Shown piece after piece: positions 6,797 to 11,984 of a stretch of DNA of 11,984 nucleotides. Source of the stretch: JBAXRT01 sp037131065 (GTDB lineage Bacteria > Bacteroidota > Bacteroidia > Bacteroidales > FEN-979); the NCBI GenBank assembly GCA_037131065.1, contig JBAXRT010000091.1:1-11984 (forward strand), read 5' to 3'. Within the stretch, counting starts at the first letter, position 1. Every line of letters starts with the position of its first letter. Below the pieces are notes generated by a model. It made no database searches. It had not been told where the DNA came from and saw only the letters and a list, made by a program, of their open reading frames with translations. A program made the translations under genes and the position numbers.

Positions 6797-9700
6797 CTAT
6801 TTCTTTTGTTCTCCGGCAGGTTTCACATACTGGAACTTCGTGACCTTATTCGTTTTCAGGTTCAGGTAACTCCCGGTGATGGTATCCAGGCCGGAACTGA
6901 TCGTGGCTGTGAACTTTCCGTCGAGCTTGACATCATCTACTTTACCGGTGAATTCCATTGTCTTTTCTTTGAAGTTGATCGATCCGGTTATATTGGCTTT
7001 CACTATCTTCTTGATCTTCATCGACATGTTTCCGAAGATCACATCAGTGGTGAACGGCTGTATAATAAAGGTAGAGGGACGATTATCGAATTTTCCTTTC
7101 CAGGTCCCGGCCACCTGGGCTTTTTGCTGATCGGTCATGGCAGGTCCGGCGGTTTCGGCCGATTCCTGACTCGACGTGTGACCCGACACCTTCGGATGGA
7201 AGTAAAGAAAAGCGGCAAGCAACAGGATGAAAGTGACGATCCCCGGCAATATCCAGCTCAACAATTTCTTGTCCTGCCTTGAAAGTTCGGTGTTAAAGGT
7301 TTCAAGAGCATCAGATTTGCTTGATTTGAAACCGCCTTTGCCGGGATGAAAAGCGTGGTAGAGAGGTTCGACAATGGTAGTGGCCGGATCGGAATCAGAG
7401 AGTAATTCTTCCCTGATACCGCGGGTTGAAGATCGTCCGCCGAAAGCCAGCCATAAAATGGCTGCAGCCCCTGCAATGACAGCAACAATTGATATAATGG
7501 TCACTACTGGATAAAGCAAAGCTACGATGAAGTATACAATATAATACAGAACAATAGCCTCGAAAAGACCTGCAAGCAGGTTCGTTACGATCCCTCCGTC
7601 CCTGTTGATACGCCAGGTATAAATGCCAAGTAAAACACTCGCCAGCAGCCAGTATATAAAACTTACTTTCCAGAATCCTCCGGGAAGTGGATTACTCGAA
7701 AGAGGAATCTTATAGATGATCAGTAAGCCCAGCAGGGCCAGAGCGGGGATGAGCAGCAACGTCCCTAGCACAATCTTCATGGTCTTAATCCGCCCATAAT
7801 GGTTCTTCACTTTTTTCTTCAAATTATGCAGGATGGCTGTTGCTTCATTAAACCTGCTGACTTCCTTGCAATCTGAGTCGAACTCCTTAATTTTTTCAAC
7901 ATACTGCTTTGTCAGGTTCTCATAAGCAAACTGCGGCTCAAGGTCGGCATACGGATCTTCCTGATAGAAAACCGCAAGCCAGTTTTTGAGGCAGCTTTTC
8001 TCCATCTCCTTTTTGATCTCCTCTTTAGGTATGTCTTTTAATTCTTCCAGACTGTATACCGATTTATCGCTTCCGGCGAAATAATAATAGGGATCATACC
8101 CCAGCCCTTTAATGGCTTTGTACAAGGCGATCTCCTGGTTGTAGGGTCCGCATTTATTCCGGTTGTCATCCGACTTCAGATCAAAACAATATTTAACCCA
8201 TTTATCTTCTTTTTTCCATCCCTTGGATTCAAAATACCAATGAATAAGTGACTTATCATTATCGAGATTTTCAAGGCATTCATCCAGAAAATCATCCTTT
8301 TCATCCTCCTGGTATTTGCGGCAGGCATAATGATTGAACAGGTTTCCTGTTTCGCTCTTGGTGAAATAATACCGGTCCTCATCTTCGCCCGGCAGGTACA
8401 GATTGAATGAGACCTCAGGGTTCATGTAGTATAGCATTGCATGGACCGTAACCGTGGTTGTAAGGTCTTCGTTATCTATGATTTTCTCAATCTTTTTATA
8501 GGTATCCGGATCGTTCTGAGTGGCATACCAGGCCAGGAACCTTCCGTCGATAAATGAATTCCAGCCGTCATCGGTAATATCTTTTTCGCGGAAGTTGACG
8601 ATGACATCGTTGGCGGTTTTACAGAGTTCATAAACCTTTTTATTCTTCTCATTGATAGTCTCAAGGTAAAAAGGCGTCGTTTCGTCGAGGTAATAAATGG
8701 TTTTCCACAGGGCTACTTCCGGTTCCAGCTTCTTGAAATACCCCACGAAAAGGTCGCGTTCTTTTTTGTTTCCCAGAGCCTGCAGATAGATATAGAATTC
8801 ATCGTCACTGTCTGTCAATGCTTTTGCATAATGCCCCCGGTTCTTAACTAAGGCCTGGGCCATCTTTTCAAAATTGTCACAGACTGAACCGTCGACCGAA
8901 TTGTAAACTGCACTCTCGTCAAGCAGGTAAACCGTAGCACGCAGCCCGGCTTCCTGGTTTTTAGGATAACGCTTCTCCAGAATCTCCTCGACCTCGACAG
9001 CGAGCTTGTTATTTCCGCATTCCTCCAGCCAGCGGGTCAACCGTTTGCTATAAAGGTATTTAATGGCCAGCTGAGGGTTTTTATCGAACAGTTTAGCCAG
9101 TTCCAGAGGATTATTGGCGATCAGGTTCAGGTCGGCATCAAAGACAAAAGGCTTATACCGGGCAGCGGTATTTTTAGCCACGGCAACCGCTTCTCCTTTA
9201 TACCAGCGCTGCACTTCATCAAATCCCCAGCGTTTTGCCGGATCAACAATGGTAAGGCCCTGCATCAGCGACAGAACGTCGGCCGGTGCATCCTGCGGAT
9301 AAGGAAGCTCCCCGTTACGTTTCATTCTCACCATGCGTCTCTCGTTATCCTTGAACGGATTGCCGCCCAGCCAGATGTACATCAGGAGTATACCCAGGGA
9401 ATAAAAATCGACCTTGCCGTCGATTTCGACTTTGTCGTCAATCGTCTCATAAAGCTCAGGTGCGGCGTAGATAGGGGTACGCGCCTGCTGGGTCTGGTGC
9501 ATGAGCTCATCTTCGGCGCAAAGCGAGGCAATCCCGAAGTCACCCAGGACCAGCTGCTTATGCTGCTTCTCACGGAAGAAAAAATTCCCCGGTTTAATAT
9601 CTTTATGGATGATACGGTTATTATGGCAGAAAGCCAGGGCATGGGCAGCCTGCAAGGCGATATCCTTCAGTTTCCCGGCATCTTTCACGAAAAACACCTC

Positions 9701-10225
9701 GTCGAGAGTTCCGCCTTCAAGGAATTCCATCAGTTCAAAGGAGCGTTTACTTCCCTGAGGACTGGTCCATATGCCGTATTCAAATAACCTGATGATACCC
9801 TGGAAATCAAAGGATTTCAGGATCTCGAGCAATTCGGTTTTCGGGTTGAACTGCGGATAATACAGTTTCAGCACATAAACATTCCCATCGCGTTCAAGGA
9901 GATAGATCTGTCCTTCACCGGTTGATTCCGAGATGATCTTTTTGAAATTGTACTTTTTCCCGTTAAGTTCGTAAACCTCAGATGTACCTTCCCTTGCTGA
10001 TACTCCTGAAACATCATCCGGCTTTTTCCCGATAGCGATCGTCTTGTCGGTATCGGTTCCGGCTGTCTCCCTCACCGTATCCTGGCTTTCCTTCCTCATG
10101 GTCTTTTCCGTATCGACCGAAGGTTTTCTCATGGTCTTGTCGGTATCGGCAGAGACTCCCGATGGTTTCCTGATCGTCTTGTCAGCACCAGAGGATGGTT
10201 TCCTCAGTGTTTTGTCTTCGTCCAT
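6797..10225 (-). CDS. Transmembrane Ser/Thr protein kinase with N-terminal DKT array and C-terminal sensor-like domain
   Basis: The 1142 residues fall into five parts. Residues 1-68 are a disordered array of [DE]KT[ILM] motifs (T6, T17, T31, T42, T62). Residues about 92-344 are a Hanks-type kinase domain with glycine loop STGEGQ (101-106), VAIK-type lysine K120, catalytic HKDIKPGN (207-214; non-RD, Lys before D209), DFG (229-231), activation threonines T245 and T250, APE (255-257) and the late conserved R332. All catalytic residues are present. Residues 345-800 are a charged, helix-rich, aromatic-rich region without a family I can name. Membrane spans are likely at about 815-838, 851-870, 882-905, 906-928 and 989-1010. 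Residues 1011-1142 are beta-rich and Gly-punctuated (GTWKGKFD, GSINF, LDGKF, ITGSYLNL), predicted periplasmic if five spans is right, and lipocalin-like in appearance. It follows the zinc-ribbon gene by 16 nt. It probably senses an envelope signal and phosphorylates cluster partners; substrates are inferred only. Confidence 0.95.
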   Translation of the reverse strand: MDEDKTLRKPSSGADKTIRKPSGVSADTDKTMRKPSVDTEKTMRKESQDTVRETAGTDTDKTIAIGKKPDDVSGVSAREGTSEVYELNGKKYNFKKIISESTGEGQIYLLERDGNVYVLKLYYPQFNPKTELLEILKSFDFQGIIRLFEYGIWTSPQGSKRSFELMEFLEGGTLDEVFFVKDAGKLKDIALQAAHALAFCHNNRIIHKDIKPGNFFFREKQHKQLVLGDFGIASLCAEDELMHQTQQARTPIYAAPELYETIDDKVEIDGKVDFYSLGILLMYIWLGGNPFKDNERRMVRMKRNGELPYPQDAPADVLSLMQGLTIVDPAKRWGFDEVQRWYKGEAVAVAKNTAARYKPFVFDADLNLIANNPLELAKLFDKNPQLAIKYLYSKRLTRWLEECGNNKLAVEVEEILEKRYPKNQEAGLRATVYLLDESAVYNSVDGSVCDNFEKMAQALVKNRGHYAKALTDSDDEFYIYLQALGNKKERDLFVGYFKKLEPEVALWKTIYYLDETTPFYLETINEKNKKVYELCKTANDVIVNFREKDITDDGWNSFIDGRFLAWYATQNDPDTYKKIEKIIDNEDLTTTVTVHAMLYYMNPEVSFNLYLPGEDEDRYYFTKSETGNLFNHYACRKYQEDEKDDFLDECLENLDNDKSLIHWYFESKGWKKEDKWVKYCFDLKSDDNRNKCGPYNQEIALYKAIKGLGYDPYYYFAGSDKSVYSLEELKDIPKEEIKKEMEKSCLKNWLAVFYQEDPYADLEPQFAYENLTKQYVEKIKEFDSDCKEVSRFNEATAILHNLKKKVKNHYGRIKTMKIVLGTLLLIPALALLGLLIIYKIPLSSNPLPGGFWKVSFIYWLLASVLLGIYTWRINRDGGIVTNLLAGLFEAIVLYYIVYFIVALLYPVVTIISIVAVIAGAAAILWLAFGGRSSTRGIREELLSDSDPATTIVEPLYHAFHPGKGGFKSSKSDALETFNTELSRQDKKLLSWILPGIVTFILLLAAFLYFHPKVSGHTSSQESAETAGPAMTDQQKAQVAGTWKGKFDNRPSTFIIQPFTTDVIFGNMSMKIKKIVKANITGSINFKEKTMEFTGKVDDVKLDGKFTATISSGLDTITGSYLNLKTNKVTKFQYVKPAGEQKK
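10022..10216 (-). repeat. Repeat array coding for [DE]KT[ILM]-type candidate phosphothreonine motifs
   Basis: The kinase N terminus encodes DKTLRKPS, DKTIRKPS, DKTMRKPS, EKTMRKES and a shorter DKTIAIGK, with a weaker DTVRE between the last two. Threonines are spaced 11, 14, 11 and 20 residues apart. The region is low in hydrophobics and probably disordered. Regular threonines in a constant basic context beside a kinase, an FHA protein and a PP2C suggest autophosphorylation and multivalent FHA docking (inference). Confidence 0.85.
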
Positions 10226-10241
10226 ATGTTTGTATGTTTAG

Positions 10242-11237
10242 TTACATATTTCCATTATGATACTCCCATTGTATCTTTTTGTAAACCACAACCCATTTCC
10301 CGCCCATAAAGGGTTTACCACAATGAGTCGGATTCGGGTGGTAAGAGTGATTGAAATTACACTCCCATACCGAGTCGCTTACAGGGGGTTTACGGGCGGT
10401 ATAATAATTCCTGACCATCTGGGGCGAAGCCGAATCATCGGGCATCATCCGGTCAAGCAGCTTCTGCATCTCCTCCCTCTTTTGCTTTACAATCGCTTCA
10501 ATTTCTTCCTTTGACTGCCTTTTTTCAAGTGGTTTGCGTTTGGACACTGCCGGTGTTTCTGTTTCCACAGAGGGTCGGGGAGGGGCATATGGAGCGGGAC
10601 CTGCATTTTTATTCAGATCCAGATACATTTTTTTCAGTTCCTCGTTCCTCTTCTCCCTCTCTAACTGCTTAGCAGTTTTCCGGATCACCACCGGCTGAGG
10701 TTTTTCTTCTTCTGCTTCGGGGGCTTCCGTTTCGATCTCTTTCAGCTGTTTTTCAAGCTCATTGATTTCCGATGAGATACCAAGGACTTGCTGCGTAAGA
10801 GGTTCCTGCAGGGCTTTCTGCAATTCCATCCGGGCATTGTCGGTAAGTGGAGTATCGCATTTGACGCAGAAAGCCGAATGATTCAGGGTGCCGCACTTCG
10901 GACAGTTAATCCCGCTTCTCGGTCCCCCGCATTCAGGGCAGCAGGCATCTTCTTCGCTCATCCCTGAGCCGCAATAGGTGCAATGTTCGCTGGCAGGAAA
11001 GCACCCGCATTTCTCGCAAAGATCTGCACCTGGCAGAATATCAGCTCCGCAGCGGGGACAAATTCTGTCGCCCAGCGAGGCTCCGCATTCCTCGCAGAAT
11101 ATGGCCCCCGGCTCATTCACCGCACCGCATTTCTTACAAAGGCCTGTGTCGGTTCCCTGGGGGTTGGCTTCTTTCTTTTTTTCAACAGGTTTTGCCTCCC
11201 GTTCGGCCTGCCTGTAACGTTCCTGTTCCTGCTGCAT
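10242..11237 (-). CDS. Multi-zinc-ribbon coiled-coil protein, first gene of the kinase/AAA+ cluster
   Basis: The open frame runs back to a TTG at 11270 (342 residues), bounded by an in-frame TGA at 11274-11276. The first ATG is codon 12 at 11237, and I chose it; TTG at 11270 with GGGAAAGATGACC before it is a real alternative. Numbering from the TTG, eight CxxC knuckles occur at 45-48, 59-62, 71-74, 85-88, 97-100, 111-114, 123-126 and 135-138, enough for four tandem zinc ribbons. A charged coiled-coil region follows (about 165-275), with a Pro-rich break near 224-242. A compact C-terminal segment (300-335) has VWECNFNHSYHPNPTHCGKP, where C304, H308, H311, H316 and C317 could form another metal site, then GGKWVVVYKK. 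There is no signal peptide or membrane span. The family is not recognised; a scaffold role in the cluster is inferred. Confidence 0.88.
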   Translation of the reverse strand: MQQEQERYRQAEREAKPVEKKKEANPQGTDTGLCKKCGAVNEPGAIFCEECGASLGDRICPRCGADILPGADLCEKCGCFPASEHCTYCGSGMSEEDACCPECGGPRSGINCPKCGTLNHSAFCVKCDTPLTDNARMELQKALQEPLTQQVLGISSEINELEKQLKEIETEAPEAEEEKPQPVVIRKTAKQLEREKRNEELKKMYLDLNKNAGPAPYAPPRPSVETETPAVSKRKPLEKRQSKEEIEAIVKQKREEMQKLLDRMMPDDSASPQMVRNYYTARKPPVSDSVWECNFNHSYHPNPTHCGKPFMGGKWVVVYKKIQWEYHNGNM

Positions 11238-11270
11238 GATGTTATTCAATGAACTATAACGATGAAACAA

Positions 11271-11535
11271 AGGTCATCTTTCCCTGCCTCAAGATCTTCT
11301 GATGATAGGATTAATCCACAGAATAACATAAAACAATGCTAAGTAAATAAAGCTATGAACCCGGGAGAAAGCACGAATTATTTCAAGTCAAAAATATAAA
11401 ATAATATGTTTATTTCATAAGATTTTTTAGATAAAAACCCGTTCTTCTGGCTCTCCTGCAAAAGCGGCCATTCCCTTTTCATAGGACAGGAAAATAATTT
11501 CACCCTCAATTTACATATAACGCCCGCTTTTACGG
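11271..11535. other. AT-rich intergenic region upstream of the kinase/AAA+ cluster
   Basis: This non-coding stretch contains the candidate cluster promoter at 11389-11419 and an AT-rich segment around 11390-11440. I see no convincing ORF, RNA gene, riboswitch or strong terminator in it. The part from 11440 to 11535 adjoins the end of the GIY-YIG remnant and holds nothing I can name. Confidence 0.6.
11389..11419 (-). promoter_or_regulatory. Candidate Bacteroidota-type promoter for the six-gene cluster
   Basis: On the minus strand, TATTTTTG (11396-11389) fits the Bacteroidota -7 consensus TAnnTTTG exactly. At the canonical 19-nt spacing upstream lies TATG (11419-11416), a 3-of-4 match to the -33 box TTTG. 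Transcription would start near 11382, leaving a leader of roughly 110-145 nt before the first gene. It is the only full -7 match I found between the cluster and the nuclease remnant. AT-rich surroundings make chance matches possible. Confidence 0.45.
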
Positions 11536-11789
11536 CTATGCTGAAATCTCCCTGGATGTAACACGGGAAATTACATCGCTCCAGTACTTCCGGCGAATAG
11601 CATCAATTGTCAGGGGCTTGCGGTTAGCTGATTTGTAATCATTATGAAAACAATTTTCCAGGGGATTCCTGACTTTGTGGATTTGTTCCGTCCGGAATTA
11701 TGTTGTTCAAACCTTTTGGTCATCTCTTCACAATGACCGGAGTAAAACCGGTTCCGGCTGGAACTATATTGTATATAGGTTGTATACAA
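11536..11789 (-). pseudogene. Frameshifted GIY-YIG nuclease-family remnant
   Basis: Read on the minus strand from a TTG at 11789, the frame gives TYIQYSSSRNRFYSGH followed by EEMTKRFEQHNSGRNKST and then SGIPWKIVF. This is the classic N-terminal half of small GIY-YIG proteins (GIY strand, YIG-like FYSG, then the Arg helix and HNSG). After WKIVF (11646) this frame loses similarity and stops at 11610-11612. The expected C-terminal helix continues in another frame as DYKSANRK, AIRRKYW and so on to TAG at 11536-11538. The acidic residue usually found in the S.EA..RE motif is absent, and no ATG start precedes the first half; upstream the frame meets TAA within about 40 nt. These small proteins have a GIY-YIG endonuclease fold but mostly unproven roles. 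Loss of start, frame and catalytic residue together indicate a decayed gene. Confidence 0.7.
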
Positions 11790-11825
11790 AAAAAAAGCAG
11801 CAAAATTATCAATTAGTAATTATCG

Positions 11826-11833
11826 TATTTTTG
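11826..11833 (+). promoter_or_regulatory. Candidate -7 promoter element of the OmpA-family gene
   Basis: TATTTTTG matches the Bacteroidota -7 consensus TAnnTTTG and would give a leader of about 35 nt before the ATG at 11875. No good TTTG box is found 19 nt upstream (AAAT at 11803-11806), so support is partial. The leader has no clear Shine-Dalgarno, which is common in this phylum. Confidence 0.35.
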
Positions 11834-11874
11834 AAACAAACACACACGGTGATAAAAATTTATATCTAAAGAAA

Positions 11875-11984
11875 ATGAAAAAAATTACTATTTCTCTCAC
11901 ATTGATGCTTTTCAGCGTTATATCCGTAATTGCACAAGATGCAGAAGGATGTAAAGATCATCCGCTATTTAACAGAATGCCAAA
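11875..11984 (+). CDS. OmpA-family outer membrane protein, N-terminal fragment (3' end outside window)
   Basis: The 36 residues in the window begin with ATG and a clear signal peptide: basic MKK, hydrophobic core ISLTLMLFSVISVIA, with likely cleavage after VIA or AQ. The mature start, DAEGCKDHPLFNRMP, is a hallmark of a Bacteroidota family of exported proteins that end in a peptidoglycan-binding OmpA domain. That domain lies outside the window, so the family call rests on this short conserved N terminus. It is oriented away from the kinase cluster. Confidence 0.8.
   Translation, partial: MKKITISLTLMLFSVISVIAQDAEGCKDHPLFNRMP

Noticed and set aside
6641..7282. 213-aa plus-strand ORF across the kinase/AAA+ junction
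   Set aside because: It overlaps two well-supported minus-strand genes, has no recognisable motif and no promoter or start context.
886..11270. Cluster as a type VI secretion regulatory module (PpkA/PppA/Fha)
   Set aside because: The kinase/phosphatase/FHA set matches in type, but no Tss, Hcp, VgrG or ClpV gene is present, and the CbbX-like AAA+ protein is not ClpV.
11751..11764. GTTCC-GGCT-GGAAC hairpin as a terminator
   Set aside because: The stem is only 5 bp, has no T-run and lies within the GIY-YIG remnant coding sequence.
11780..11789. Perfect 10-bp palindrome TTGTATACAA, with a second TTGTATA 11 nt before it, as a possible operator
   Set aside because: It falls at the start of the GIY-YIG reading frame in very AT-rich DNA, so chance or coding origin explains it; no regulator gene is nearby.
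11675..11869. 64-aa plus-strand ORF before the OmpA-family gene
   Set aside because: It is antisense to the GIY-YIG remnant, which matches a known family far better, and has no supporting features.

Overview
The window looks like a piece of a Bacteroidota (Bacteroidales-like) chromosome. Three things suggest this: a FISUMP-type surface protein at the left edge, an OmpA-family start at the right edge with the Bacteroidota-typical mature start CKDHPLFNRMP, and candidate promoters of the Bacteroidota TAnnTTTG (-7) type combined with weak or absent Shine-Dalgarno sites. No rRNA, tRNA, CRISPR array, insertion sequence or phage module was seen.

Layout. (1) Positions 1-773, plus strand: the 3' part of a gene for a secreted protein with a C-terminal Fibrobacter succinogenes major paralogous (FISUMP) domain. 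Its last 48 codons switch abruptly to about 90% G/C at third positions and are followed by a stem-loop, a pattern that fits the variable region of a diversity-generating retroelement target. No reverse transcriptase or template repeat lies in the window. (2) Positions 886-11270, minus strand: a tight six-gene cluster, read right to left. It encodes an eight-knuckle zinc-ribbon/coiled-coil protein, a 1142-aa transmembrane Ser/Thr protein kinase, a 1394-aa protein with five CbbX/SpoVK-like AAA+ modules, a zinc-ribbon-FHA protein, a PP2C phosphatase and a small zinc-ribbon protein. Gaps are 4 to 36 nt, so this is very probably one operon, with a candidate promoter near 11389-11419. (3) Positions 11271-11874: a gene-poor stretch holding that promoter and the frameshifted remains of a GIY-YIG nuclease gene on the minus strand. 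(4) Position 11875 to the end, plus strand: the signal peptide and first mature residues of an OmpA-family protein.

How the cluster may work (inference). The kinase has an N-terminal array of five [DE]KT[ILM] motifs, four of them followed by RK and then P/E-S, ahead of its catalytic domain. It ends in membrane spans and a predicted periplasmic beta-rich domain. The FHA protein carries the related motif TIRRPS in its linker. FHA domains bind phosphothreonine and PP2C enzymes remove it, so the obvious model is a signalling unit in which the kinase phosphorylates these threonines, FHA docks on them, and PP2C resets the state. The output would be the five-module AAA+ remodelling ATPase. Four of the six proteins carry CxxC zinc knuckles, which may be the assembly glue. 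I recognise every domain class but not this exact assembly as a named system; it is the best candidate in the window for an undescribed one.
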